This document shows, one piece after another, positions 1 through 8,022 of a DNA stretch of 64,000 bases; positions within the stretch are counted from its first letter, which is position 1; each line of letters starts with the position of its first letter. Source of the DNA: JBEIQE01 sp040376705 (lineage in GTDB: Bacteria; Pseudomonadota; Alphaproteobacteria; UBA2400); contig JBEIQE010000003.1 of assembly GCA_040376705.1 (NCBI GenBank), positions 62,001-126,000 of the forward strand, in the 5' to 3' direction. The notes beneath the pieces were generated by a model. The model worked only from the letters and a program-made list of their open reading frames with translations. It made no database searches and had not been told where the DNA came from. A program made the translations under genes and the position numbers.

Positions 1-511
1 ACGAGAATGACATGACATGCACCATCATGCCGCGGCCGGCCTCAGCCGGGAAATGGCCAGTAAGAAGGTGGCGCAGCTCAGTGCTGCTCAGCTTTGTTGT
101 ATCGATACGCAAATCAGCCCGGTTTTTGAGAGGCATCAGCAGCTCGCGCTCGTGCTTCAACCCATCGACCACTGGACGGTCGGCGGCCAGCGGGTGTACG
201 CGGCGGGTTTCGGAAAAGCGCTGTACGACTTGCTCATCGTCGCAATCAAGGAACAGCAGGCGCGCTTCGGTATCTGGCCGCTTGTTGAGGTCGGCGATCA
301 GGTCGATCACTTTTTGAGCAGAGAAGTCACGCGTACGCGCGTCAACCGACAGGGCCAGCGGTTCGCTACTTTGGGCCAGCAGCGGCTCAACCAGCGAAAG
401 TGGCATGCTGTCGATGGTATGAAAGCCCTGATCCTGCAGCGTACCGCGCGCAGTGGTCAGGCCCGCGCCTGAAATGCCGGAGAGAATGAGAATGCGGCGT
501 TTGTTTTGCAT
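1..511 (-). CDS. rapZ: RapZ/YvcJ family nucleotide-binding protein, 5' part (cut by window edge)
   Basis: The first 170 residues of a RapZ-type protein are visible; the rest lies beyond base 1. RapZ proteins are RNase adapters or nucleotide-binding regulators that control amino-sugar synthesis in E. coli. Family features seen are the N-terminal strand and glycine-rich loop (RRILILSGISGAG), LLFLDCDDE, RFSETRRVHPL and ADLRIDTTKLS. The P-loop reads GISGAGLTTA, so the usual lysine (GxxGSGKS) is leucine. The gene starts 3 bases after the hprK stop and is almost certainly cotranscribed with it. The hprK-rapZ order downstream of chvI-chvG is a known alphaproteobacterial arrangement linked to nitrogen-type PTS signalling. 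The family call is secure; ATP binding is doubtful because of the P-loop change. Confidence 0.9.
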   Translation of the reverse strand, partial: MQNKRRILILSGISGAGLTTARGTLQDQGFHTIDSMPLSLVEPLLAQSSEPLALSVDARTRDFSAQKVIDLIADLNKRPDTEARLLFLDCDDEQVVQRFSETRRVHPLAADRPVVDGLKHERELLMPLKNRADLRIDTTKLSSTELRHLLTGHFPAEAGRGMMVHVMSFS

Positions 512-514
512 AAG

Positions 515-943
515 CTATTGCTCCAGAAAGAGCCTTATCTTAGCGGTCGTGCTGCCCTCAAGATAGGGTAAAATCAGTATAGGCAGCTCAATTCCCAGCA
601 AAGTGCGGGTTTGCAGCTCGGGCATGCGCTCTGGCGTGCCGGGCTCGAGGATCACGGCAATCGGGCAGGCGTCCAGCACTGGCGCGCGCAGGGGGCCGAT
701 GTAGCGGGCTTCAATCAGCCCTTTGATGGTTTGCGGCGAGCGGGCGATGAGGTCGCCTTTCTCGGCAGTAAGCTCGACCTGATCATCCGCCACCAGAACT
801 GCCCCGCGCTCGATCAGCCGTAACGCAAGGTCACTCTTGCCACTGCCTGATGGCCCCATGATGAGGATGCCCTTGCGGTTAATCGCAACACAGGTGGCGT
901 GGCGCCGTTCCATCAGGTTATGTCCATCAACTGACCAGATCAT
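515..943 (-). CDS. hprK: HPr kinase/phosphorylase, short alphaproteobacterial form
   Basis: A 142-residue protein matching only the C-terminal kinase domain of HprK, as is usual in Alphaproteobacteria, where the N-terminal domain of the Firmicute enzyme is absent. It would phosphorylate a serine of HPr (PtsH/NPr) in a regulatory PTS. The Walker A loop GPSGSGKSDLALRL sits near residues 30-43, and VADDQVEL (near residue 52) and the IKGLIEARYIG block, corresponding to the HprK signature, follow. It overlaps the end of the upstream MazG-like gene by 17 bases and ends 3 bases before rapZ, so the three genes are translationally close. ptsH itself is not in the window and would be expected beyond rapZ. 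Confidence 0.93.
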   Translation of the reverse strand: MIWSVDGHNLMERRHATCVAINRKGILIMGPSGSGKSDLALRLIERGAVLVADDQVELTAEKGDLIARSPQTIKGLIEARYIGPLRAPVLDACPIAVILEPGTPERMPELQTRTLLGIELPILILPYLEGSTTAKIRLFLEQ

Positions 944-1334
944 CCATTACAGGGGGCGCAAAGTCCGGCCCCTTGATGACCTTACCGGTATCGCTCACCA
1001 TGGCCTTGCCGTTAATCAGCTTTGACTGATTGGCTTTATCGATGCGCATGAACGCATCCGCCAGCGGCAGGTTAAAGCTTACGGCAAAACCAGCCAGCAC
1101 ATATTGCACATCTGCCAGTTCGCGCAGCATGGCCGCGCGGTTGGCTCTCGAGGGCTCAGCCTGCGCCGCGCGCGCAGCTTCAGCCAGTTCGGCCAGTTCT
1201 TCGGTCAGCAGGTTGAGGCGAACCTCCAGCAGCTTGTCATCGGTAATAGGCCTATCGAGGGGAAGCTCACAGACTTCGTGGAAGTGACGCACGGCATCTG
1301 TAAAAGGATCTGGGGTAAACGGGTCGCGGGTCAT
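927..1334 (-). CDS. MazG-like nucleotide pyrophosphohydrolase
   Basis: A 135-residue all-alpha protein. The signature LLTEELAELAEA (near residues 42-53) followed by ELADVQYVLAG (near residues 72-82) is the paired acidic motif (ExxE and ExxD) that binds Mg in the MazG / dUTPase-2 / PRA-PH superfamily. Such enzymes hydrolyse nucleoside triphosphates to monophosphate and pyrophosphate, often as house-cleaning enzymes. The substrate cannot be read from the sequence. It is not a full MazG, which has two such domains, nor HisE by context. It overlaps hprK by 17 bases. Confidence 0.8.
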   Translation of the reverse strand: MTRDPFTPDPFTDAVRHFHEVCELPLDRPITDDKLLEVRLNLLTEELAELAEAARAAQAEPSRANRAAMLRELADVQYVLAGFAVSFNLPLADAFMRIDKANQSKLINGKAMVSDTGKVIKGPDFAPPVMDDLVS

Positions 1335-1401
1335 GAAAAAGCCTCCGGTAAGGGAGGCTAGCGCAAAGCGGTTAAGGGCGGAATACTGCCAATGCGAGTC
1401 G

Positions 1402-1764
1402 TCAGGCTTTAATATCCAGCAGGTCTTTATCCATAGCCGCGAGGGTTTTGATCACGGCAGCGTTTGATGCGTAACCAGCAACCGCCATGCGCTGCTCGAC
1501 CGCCTCGGCGGCGTAATCCACATTCGGCATCTGCACGTAGCCTTGGCTGTCGGCACCCGGTGCATCCGGCTGGTAGGCGGGCAGGGTGCCGTTATCTGCA
1601 TCCTGCACAGTTACATCCACACCACCGCCAACCTGGGCTGTTTGCACCACTTCCTGCGCGTTGTAGTCAGGCGTGCGGGCGTTGGCGACATTATTAGCCG
1701 ATACCGCCACACGGGTGGCGTTAGCGTTCATACCGGAAAGGGCGGTGTTGTAAGCCGAAATCAT
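1402..1764 (-). CDS. Stand-alone FlgC-like flagellar basal-body rod protein
   Basis: A 120-residue protein with the flagellar rod/hook N-terminal motif (ALSGMNANATRVAVSANN, then VANARTPDY) and a C-terminal heptad-rich helix (QRMAVAGYASNAAVIKTLAAM) ending in DLLDIKA, as in FlgC and FlgG relatives. FlgC is the proximal rod subunit of the flagellum. The gene is alone, between chvG (81 bases away) and the MazG-like gene, with no other flagellar genes in the window. It may be a divergent paralogue of the true flgC rather than the structural rod gene itself. No signal peptide, as expected for a type III flagellar export substrate. Confidence 0.75.
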   Translation of the reverse strand: MISAYNTALSGMNANATRVAVSANNVANARTPDYNAQEVVQTAQVGGGVDVTVQDADNGTLPAYQPDAPGADSQGYVQMPNVDYAAEAVEQRMAVAGYASNAAVIKTLAAMDKDLLDIKA

Positions 1765-1845
1765 GATACTGATTATGTGCGCTTATGGTTAAGCTTCTGT
1801 CAATGATTGGCGTGGCGCAGGCAATTATCGTTTAAAAAACAAGCC

Positions 1846-3480
1846 TTATTGTCTAGGTAATTCAACGATGAAGCGAGCGCCCTCTACGGTACCGTCGGCA
1901 CTCAGGCGGTTGGTGGCGTAAATGCGCCCGCCGTGACCCTCAATGATCTTGCGGCTGATCGAGAGCCCGAGCCCCGAGTGCGTGCCAAAGGCCTCGCCGT
2001 CCGGCCGTTCGGAGTAAAAGCGCTCGAAAATCTTCTGCTCTTTTCCGGGTGGCACGCCGGGACCGTTATCATCTACGGTCAGGATCACGCGGTCGAGTGT
2101 GCCTTCAACTCTCAGCGTCACGCCCTCTTTTTCGGGTGAGAAGGACAGGGCATTACCGATCAGGTTTTCAATCACCTGTACCAAACGGCCGGGAATACCA
2201 CGTACCATCAGGCGGCTGTCCTTTACCTTGAGGTCAAGCGGTGAGCCCGCCTGTGAGCGGCTGGTTACAAGGGTTGAGAGCACCTCAACAAAATTGAACG
2301 TCTCTGGCGTGGCACGCGAGAGTTCGGCCTCAAGTCGCGAGGCGCTGGAGATATCGCTGATGAGGCGGTCCATACGCACCACATCTTCGGTCAGAATGCT
2401 CACCAGCTTGCTGCGTTGGTTATCGTCTTTCACACGCTCGAGGGTTTCAAGGGCGCTCTTCATCGAGGAGAGCGGATTTTTAAGTTCATGCGCCACATCG
2501 GCTGCAAAACGCTCGGTGGCATCAAGCCGCTCCCACAGGGCTTTAGCCATGGCCGAAAGCGCGATCGAAAGCTCGCCAATCTCATCGCCGCGGTAGCTGT
2601 AGTTAGGGATATCTGGCAGGCCGCCGGTAATGGCCTGCGAGCGGCGCGCGGCCTTGGCCAGACGGCGCAACGGGCGCGCGATGGTTTGCGCCATATAGAG
2701 CGAGAGCACTACTGCCACGCCAAGCATCATGGCAAAGTTCTGCAGCAGTTCAACGCGCAAGGAGTGCAGGGTGTTGGCAATATCGTTGCTGCTGCGCGAG
2801 AGCACGACCGCACCTACAACCTGATGCAGGCGCTGTACTGGCACAGCGGCGGTCAGCATCAGGCTTTGGTCTTTGGTACTCCACAGGGTCCAGCTGGGCT
2901 CGCCACGTAGCGCTTTTGTAACATCCGGCATCTGCTCGACACTCGGCAGTGCGCTTTCAATATGAATGGGCAGGTTGCGGCCATACGGCATAAGCGACGC
3001 GAACCAGCCAAAGGCATTCATCACATAGTCACGCAGGCCTTGGGGCTGGCCTGTGGGCGGTGGCAGTACTTCAACCTGCACATATTTGCCTGCACCACGC
3101 AGCAGGCGGCTATCGGCAATCATCAGGCTGTTGGGAGCGAATACCTGCGCGCGGGCATCGTTACTTTCAACCAATCGGCGGATCATCTGCCGCGTAATAT
3201 CGGTGCGCAGATAGTCGCCAACTTCTGTATTATCAACCGCCACTTCGCCCAGCGTGCTGGCCACTAAGCGTGCCTGCCGCAGCAACAGGGTGACTTCATC
3301 ATCAATCAACCGGTCCATATAGCGGCCGAAGTAGAAGAGGCCGCTGATCATCAGCAGCATGGCAAAAGCATTGATGAGGATGATGCGCATGGCCAAAGAC
3401 AGGCCGCGCTGCCCGCCGGGGCGGCGGAACAGAGGTTGCAGAGGGTTACTGCGCGGTTGTGTGTTGCGCTTTTGAGCCAT
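1846..3480 (-). CDS. chvG: Sensor histidine kinase of ChvG/ExoS type
   Basis: A 544-residue inner-membrane kinase. Transmembrane segment 1 lies near residues 31-51, a periplasmic sensor region spans about 52-245, segment 2 is near 247-267, followed by a HAMP segment (TIARPLRRLAKAARR). The H box is VAHELKNPLSS with the phospho-accepting His at 331. N box (NLIGNALSFSP), G1 (DNGPGVPPG) and G2 (GLGLSISRKI) follow. ChvG-ChvI of Agrobacterium and ExoS-ChvI of Sinorhizobium respond to acid or envelope stress. Here chvG starts 3 bases after the chvI stop, so they form one operon. The basic Pro/Arg-rich N-terminus ahead of segment 1 is cytoplasmic. The orthologue call leans on the hprK-rapZ neighbourhood as well as architecture. 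Confidence 0.9.
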   Translation of the reverse strand: MAQKRNTQPRSNPLQPLFRRPGGQRGLSLAMRIILINAFAMLLMISGLFYFGRYMDRLIDDEVTLLLRQARLVASTLGEVAVDNTEVGDYLRTDITRQMIRRLVESNDARAQVFAPNSLMIADSRLLRGAGKYVQVEVLPPPTGQPQGLRDYVMNAFGWFASLMPYGRNLPIHIESALPSVEQMPDVTKALRGEPSWTLWSTKDQSLMLTAAVPVQRLHQVVGAVVLSRSSNDIANTLHSLRVELLQNFAMMLGVAVVLSLYMAQTIARPLRRLAKAARRSQAITGGLPDIPNYSYRGDEIGELSIALSAMAKALWERLDATERFAADVAHELKNPLSSMKSALETLERVKDDNQRSKLVSILTEDVVRMDRLISDISSASRLEAELSRATPETFNFVEVLSTLVTSRSQAGSPLDLKVKDSRLMVRGIPGRLVQVIENLIGNALSFSPEKEGVTLRVEGTLDRVILTVDDNGPGVPPGKEQKIFERFYSERPDGEAFGTHSGLGLSISRKIIEGHGGRIYATNRLSADGTVEGARFIVELPRQ

Positions 3481-3483
3481 GCG

Positions 3484-4188
3484 TTAAACGTCGCGGTAGC
3501 GGTAGCCAGCGCCGTAAAGTGTTTCGATCTGGTCAAACTCCTGATCGATATCCCTGAATTTTTTGCGCAGGCGTTTGACGTGGCTGTCAATCGTACGGTC
3601 ATCCACACCTACGTGTTCGCCATAGGCGGCTGCCATCAGCTGTTCGCGGGTCTTAACATGGCCCGGGCGGTTGGCGAGGGTCAGGATAAGCATGAACTCG
3701 GTAACCGTAAGCACTACGCGCTCACCTTTCCAGGTGCATTCATGGCGGCTCTCGTCCAGCCGCAGCGGCCCGCGCTCAATCACATTCTCGTTCCCGCGCG
3801 GGGAAGCCCGCAGCAAAACTTCGCGCCTTAGAATGGCTCTGATGCGCTCGATCAGCAGTTTTTGTGAGAAGGGTTTTTTGATATAGTCATCTGCGCCCAA
3901 TTGCAGACCTTGCACTTCATCTTCCTCGCCGTCTTTCGAGGTCAGGAAGATGACCGGAATGGCGCTGACACGGCGCAGACGGGCGAGCAGTTCAAACCCG
4001 TCGAGTTTAGGCATTTTCACATCCAGCACAGCCAGGTCGGCGGGTTTGGCCATCAGCCCGCGCAGGGCTTCATCACCATCGCCATAAGTGCGCACGGTAA
4101 AACCCTCGGCCTCAAGTGCCATGCTGACCGAAATCAGGATATTGCGGTCGTCATCGACCAGCACTATTTCATGTGTTGTGGCGTTCAT
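3484..4188 (-). CDS. chvI: OmpR-family response regulator, ChvI type
   Basis: A 234-residue regulator with an N-terminal receiver domain (acidic pocket VDDDRN near 11-16, phospho-acceptor Asp56 in LAVLDVKMP, conserved Lys in FLTSKDGEED) and a C-terminal winged-helix DNA-binding domain (VDDRTIDSHVKRLRKKF). It would be phosphorylated by the ChvG kinase encoded immediately downstream and activate or repress envelope and surface genes. It is the first gene of the minus-strand operon and is divergent from leuC, with 127 bases between the two start codons that must hold both promoters. I could not pick a convincing sigma-70 site there. Confidence 0.92.
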   Translation of the reverse strand: MNATTHEIVLVDDDRNILISVSMALEAEGFTVRTYGDGDEALRGLMAKPADLAVLDVKMPKLDGFELLARLRRVSAIPVIFLTSKDGEEDEVQGLQLGADDYIKKPFSQKLLIERIRAILRREVLLRASPRGNENVIERGPLRLDESRHECTWKGERVVLTVTEFMLILTLANRPGHVKTREQLMAAAYGEHVGVDDRTIDSHVKRLRKKFRDIDQEFDQIETLYGAGYRYRDV

Positions 4189-4315
4189 TCTGGGCCTCCA
4201 TCGCCCCTATCATGTCTGCCAAACGGTTAATGACTTCTTCAGATGTGTGGCAAAACTTAAACCCCGTTGTTTTTAAAGCTGTATTGGCGTTGAATGGCCA
4301 CAGGAGAAACCAAAT

Positions 4316-5725
4316 ATGACAGCCCCCCGCACCCTTTATGACAAAATCTGGCACAGCCATGTGGTGAGCAATCCTGTAGGCGGCACACCCATTTTGTATA
4401 TCGATCGCCATTTGGTGCACGAGGTAACCTCACCGCAGGCGTTTGAAGGGCTGCGCGCAGCTGGCCGTAAGGTACGCCGGCCAGATGCCACTTTGGCGGT
4501 GGCCGATCATAACGTGCCGACGTCTGATCGCAGCCAGGGTATCAGCGATCCTGAATCAAAAATGCAGGTCGATACCTTGTCGGAGAACTGCCGCGAGTTT
4601 GGCATCACGCTTTACGACATGAACGATAAGCGCCAGGGTATTGTGCACATCATTGGTCCCGAGCAGGGCTTTACTCAGCCGGGCATGACGATTGTGTGTG
4701 GCGATAGCCACACCAGTACCCATGGTGCTTTTGGCGCATTGGCTTTTGGTATTGGCACCTCTGAGGTTGAGCACGTGCTCGCCACCCAAACGCTGCCGCA
4801 AGCGCATGCCAAGAGCATGCGTATTAATGTGGAGGGCAAACTGCCACTGGGCGTGACCGCCAAAGACCTGATCCTTGCCATCATCGGCCAGATTGGTACC
4901 GCAGGCGGTAATGGTTATGTGATTGAGTATGCAGGCGAGGCCGTGCGCGGCCTCAGCATGGAAGGCCGCATGACCATGTGCAACATGAGCATCGAGGCTG
5001 GTGCGCGTGCAGGCTTGGTTGCACCAGATGATACAACTTTTGCCTATATCAAAGGCCGTCCGCTCGCTCCCAAGGAGCAGGACTGGGACAAGGCTGTTGC
5101 CTATTGGCGCACGCTGCCGTCTGACCCCGGCGCGACCTACGATAAAGAAGTGGTGCTCAATGCGAGCCAGCTGGTGCCGCAGGTCAGCTGGGGTACATCG
5201 CCTGAAGCGGTGCTGCCGATTACCGGCGTGGTGCCTAATCCGGAGCATGCAGTGGACGATGCGCAAAAAGCAGCTATCACCCGCGCGCTTGATTATATGG
5301 GCCTCACTCCTGGGCAGAAGCTGACGGATGTTGTGATTGATAAGGTCTTTATCGGGTCCTGCACCAATGGCCGGATTGAGGATCTGCGCGAAGTGGCCAA
5401 AGTCGCTGCGGGCCATAAGGTGGCGGGTAATGTCTATGCCATGATCGTGCCCGGCTCAGGCCTTGTGAAAGAGCAGGCCGAGCGCGAGGGACTGGATAAA
5501 GTCTTCATCGAAGCAGGGTTTGACTGGCGTGAGCCGGGCTGCTCGATGTGTTTGGCCATGAATGCCGACCGGCTCGAGCCGGGCGAGCGCTGCGCCAGCA
5601 CCTCCAACCGCAACTTTGAGGGCCGGCAAGGCCGCGGTGGGCGCACACACCTCATGAGCCCTGCCATGGCCGCTGCAGCGGCCATTAAAGGCAAGCTGGC
5701 GGATGTACGGGAGTTAACCGATTAG
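4316..5725 (+). CDS. leuC: 3-isopropylmalate dehydratase large subunit
   Basis: A 469-residue aconitase-superfamily protein that, with LeuD, isomerises 2-isopropylmalate to 3-isopropylmalate in leucine synthesis. The three [4Fe-4S] ligands are visible: Cys349 (FIGSCTNGR), Cys409 and Cys412 (EPGCSMCLAMN). Other family blocks are CGDSHTSTHGAFG and GRGGRTHLMSPAMA. Length is typical for the bacterial two-subunit enzyme. The start is supported by CAGGAGAAACC eight bases upstream. leuD follows only after about 2.8 kb of unrelated genes, so the two subunits are not in the usual adjacent arrangement. Confidence 0.97.
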   Translation: MTAPRTLYDKIWHSHVVSNPVGGTPILYIDRHLVHEVTSPQAFEGLRAAGRKVRRPDATLAVADHNVPTSDRSQGISDPESKMQVDTLSENCREFGITLYDMNDKRQGIVHIIGPEQGFTQPGMTIVCGDSHTSTHGAFGALAFGIGTSEVEHVLATQTLPQAHAKSMRINVEGKLPLGVTAKDLILAIIGQIGTAGGNGYVIEYAGEAVRGLSMEGRMTMCNMSIEAGARAGLVAPDDTTFAYIKGRPLAPKEQDWDKAVAYWRTLPSDPGATYDKEVVLNASQLVPQVSWGTSPEAVLPITGVVPNPEHAVDDAQKAAITRALDYMGLTPGQKLTDVVIDKVFIGSCTNGRIEDLREVAKVAAGHKVAGNVYAMIVPGSGLVKEQAEREGLDKVFIEAGFDWREPGCSMCLAMNADRLEPGERCASTSNRNFEGRQGRGGRTHLMSPAMAAAAAIKGKLADVRELTD

Positions 5726-5788
5726 CGGTTGCATTGGTTGCTCAGCTATTGCTAGCCTTGCTCCTTCATCAACAGGGAGCGGGCAAAC

Positions 5789-6307
5789 ATGGCATATCGC
5801 GATTTGAACAAGCTGAAGCAGAACTTCAACAGCTTGGCCGAGCTGTGGGTTGAAACAGTGAATGCCGATTTTATCGTTCGTGATACGCCAGCGGGTCAGA
5901 ACTACCATTTCCGCATTTCGTAGCAGGTTGCAAATGACATGCGCGCTGCGCTCGGCGATTTAGCTGATTATGCCTTGGGCCGTACAGATTATGCGAACGT
6001 GCCGGTGCGCCGCACAGCGGTTGACTACATGATCGAGCGCGGGCTTGAGCATCCGCACGCCGATTCCACCATCAAGAACGCCACCCTTACAGCGTTGCAG
6101 AACATCAGCCAGAACAACGGTACTGTTGCAATAACCGATGCCGCCATCGCCCGTATTGCGGCTTTCCCGATTACTGAAAGTGGTGATGAAGGGCGTCTCT
6201 TGCAAACCCGGAAGGTCGATTTGGTGTGCGATCTTGAGGGCAAGACCCGCCCGCCGCGCCGCGCCTTCAGGGCGAGTGGCTCCGCACAGGCGGCCTTAAT
6301 CTCTTAA
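5789..6307 (+). pseudogene. Unknown protein gene interrupted by an in-frame TAG
   Basis: An ATG at 5789 behind AACAGGGAGC opens a 44-codon frame (MAYRDLNKLKQNFNSLAE...) that meets TAG at 5921-5923. The same frame then stays open for another 128 codons to the stop at 6305-6307. The downstream part (MRAALGDLADYALGRTD...) uses codons like neighbouring genes and starts with no clear ribosome site at its first ATG (5939). The simplest reading is one gene of about 172 codons with a nonsense mutation. Alternatives are readthrough of the TAG (its 3' neighbour is CAG), an assembly error or two small proteins. I recognise no family. Confidence 0.6.
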
Positions 6308-6387
6308 AGTTAAGACTTTCAACCAGTTGTAAGCTTTATTTCCTGTGCTATACCTCTTGGCAGTTTTCATCGGGTGGAGGACCCTTC

Positions 6388-6927
6388 ATGCGCGCTGTTC
6401 GTTATGCATTATCAATCGCTCTGGCCATTGCGGCCATGCCAGCCGCTGCAGGCGACTGGACCCTGCCGTTCCCCAGCACCGTGCCACCGCCAGAGGCGCC
6501 GCTTGCCAACCTCTACGTACAGTTTGAGGGCGATGAAGCCCCAACGCGTATTGTCGATATTACCAAGCAGCCCCCGCACATCGGCCATAACGCCAGCCCC
6601 AAGCTGCAGCTGCCCCAGCAGATCAATACCACGCGCCTGTCGGGTAATGTGAATACCCGCCACCTCAAGTGGTTCGACCTGAACAAGGACGGCGTGCTCA
6701 ACCGCAGCGAACAGACCCAGGCAATGCTCAGCTGGGCCATTACCTCGCTCAAGGGCCAGCCCTTTGCCAAGGCGCGTTTCTTCTACGGCACTGCCGATAA
6801 CGCATTGGCTCCGCTTAACTTCTTCGTGCTCAATCATGATGACTCAGCCTATCTGCGCCGGCTCATCGTGCTGCACGGCCGCATCGGCTCGCTCGAAATG
6901 CTTGAGCAGGTTGCTCGCGCAGGTTAA
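6388..6927 (+). CDS. Secreted EF-hand protein
   Basis: A 179-residue protein with a Sec signal peptide (RAVRYALSIALAIAAMPAAA, cleavage after about residue 21). A single clear EF-hand loop, DLNKDGVLNRSE, lies near residues 96-107, with Asp, Asn, Asp and Glu at calcium-ligand positions. A second, weaker candidate (NHDDSAYLRRLI) lacks the loop glycine. The start is backed by GGAGGA 7 bases upstream. A strong terminator follows at 6950-6978. The protein is probably periplasmic and calcium-binding; its partner or role is unknown. It lies inside the leuC-leuD gap but its own terminator argues that it is transcriptionally separate from leuD. Confidence 0.7.
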   Translation: MRAVRYALSIALAIAAMPAAAGDWTLPFPSTVPPPEAPLANLYVQFEGDEAPTRIVDITKQPPHIGHNASPKLQLPQQINTTRLSGNVNTRHLKWFDLNKDGVLNRSEQTQAMLSWAITSLKGQPFAKARFFYGTADNALAPLNFFVLNHDDSAYLRRLIVLHGRIGSLEMLEQVARAG

Positions 6928-6949
6928 TTTTGAATAGCTAAAATCAGGA

Positions 6950-6978
6950 CGGGGCGGCTCACAAGGCTGCCCCGTTTT
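6950..6978 (+). terminator. Rho-independent terminator after the EF-hand gene
   Basis: Stem CGGGGCGGC (6950-6958) pairs with GCTGCCCCG (6966-6974) with one G-T wobble, loop TCACAAG, followed by TTTT. It ends the EF-hand gene transcript and separates it from the three paralogues downstream. Confidence 0.8.
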
Positions 6979-7055
6979 GCTGCCTGCTTTTGCTATTGCG
7001 CTAGGCGCCTTAGCTCCCCATACTTGCGCAAATACAAGCAAACAGGGCAGGGCTG

Positions 7056-7538
7056 ATGGATATTAAGTTCACCATGAACGTGGAGCGCTATGGCGATAGC
7101 GGCGTGCTTGAAAGCACGCTGTTCAATCTGCCTTTGCGTGGCACACCGGTGGCCGAGTTCAATATCCTCTCTCCACAAAAAGATGGTCGTGGCCGCGCCC
7201 AGGTTACCCGCTATGTGGTGTTTAATGCCGAGGCCGATAAAGACCCGCATGGCTATATGCTGCTTTCCATGGGCGAAGATCATGGCGTGCCGGTTTTCGC
7301 CTACCGCTATGCCATGGATAACGCGCAACTAGCCGAGCATTTGCAGGCGGATGGCCTGAACGCGAGTGACGTCAAAAAATTGAGTGCGCACCTTGGTGCG
7401 CCTTTGCCAGTGCCGAACATGCGGGCTGAGCAGGACGTTTCTGACGCGCTCTACGCCATGATGGACGTGCGCGAGAAGCGCACAGCACCCAAGAAAATAG
7501 CGGCACTCTTGCGGCCGTTACCCAAGAACACACCATAG
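7056..7538 (+). CDS. Unknown protein, divergent first member of a tandem family of three
   Basis: A 160-residue cytoplasmic-looking protein without signal peptide or membrane segment. It is followed 10 bases later by a second and then a third gene of the same size. Its middle part (FAYRYAMDNAQLAEHLQADGL near residues 88-108) aligns with the corresponding block YSFTHIEDVQRLGEHLQELGV of the next gene, both with the AxHLxxxG helix. Its tail is basic (KRTAPKKIAALLRPLPK) and lacks the AIAKAMGGK motif shared by the other two, so it is the most diverged copy. I recognise no known domain. Confidence 0.65.
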   Translation: MDIKFTMNVERYGDSGVLESTLFNLPLRGTPVAEFNILSPQKDGRGRAQVTRYVVFNAEADKDPHGYMLLSMGEDHGVPVFAYRYAMDNAQLAEHLQADGLNASDVKKLSAHLGAPLPVPNMRAEQDVSDALYAMMDVREKRTAPKKIAALLRPLPKNTP

Positions 7539-7548
7539 GAGGTCGGGC

Positions 7549-8004
7549 ATGGATCCACGCGTTCAGTTTTCTTTTAAAGCCAATGTGGTTGATGCCTCGG
7601 CTAATGATCAGGAGATGCTGGATTTGGGTTTCACCGGCAAGGCGTCAGCTCTTGGCATTTTTAATCTCGGTGCTTTGCGCGGCAATGATACCGCAAGCTA
7701 TGTCATGATCCTGCAGCATAATTTACCGGGCCAGTTTAATGTGCTGGCCAGCACGAGTACCAAGAACACGCTTAACTACAGCTTCACGCATATCGAAGAT
7801 GTCCAGCGGCTGGGCGAGCACCTGCAGGAACTGGGTGTGCCTTCGCATGTGGTTGAGATGTGGAACAAGCGTGCGGTGGCCAATCCTGTGCCTGTTCCGG
7901 CCATTCCGGTCGCCGACCCCACGCTGCAAAGCCAGGCGGCAGATGTAATTGCCAAAGCCATGGGCGGCAAGCCAGCCAGTGGCGCACAAAGCGAGCCTGA
8001 ATAG
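7549..8004 (+). CDS. Unknown protein, second member of the tandem family
   Basis: A 151-residue protein with GGAGG 8 bases before the ATG. It is clearly homologous to the next gene: GQFNVLAS/GQFNVLAC, LNYSFTHIEDVQRLGEHLQ/VNYSFTHVGDTLQLGEHLR and the C-terminal VIAKAMGGKPASG/AIAKAMGGKLPKG. The middle is beta-rich, then a helix, then a Pro/Val linker (VANPVPVPAIPVADP) and a short C-terminal helix. No signal peptide, no membrane segment and no recognisable catalytic motif. The conserved C-terminal helix joined by a variable linker suggests a docking tail, which is inference. Confidence 0.7.
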   Translation: MDPRVQFSFKANVVDASANDQEMLDLGFTGKASALGIFNLGALRGNDTASYVMILQHNLPGQFNVLASTSTKNTLNYSFTHIEDVQRLGEHLQELGVPSHVVEMWNKRAVANPVPVPAIPVADPTLQSQAADVIAKAMGGKPASGAQSEPE

Positions 8005-8022
8005 AATTCGTGGAGAAGAGAC

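Noticed and set aside
4556..5416. 286-codon minus-strand frame inside leuC
   Set aside because: Antisense shadow of a well-conserved gene with no ribosome site or recognisable domain.
5918..5932. Stop-codon readthrough context at the TAG of the broken gene
   Set aside because: Only CAG follows; the full leaky consensus (CARYYA) is not met, so readthrough is not claimed.
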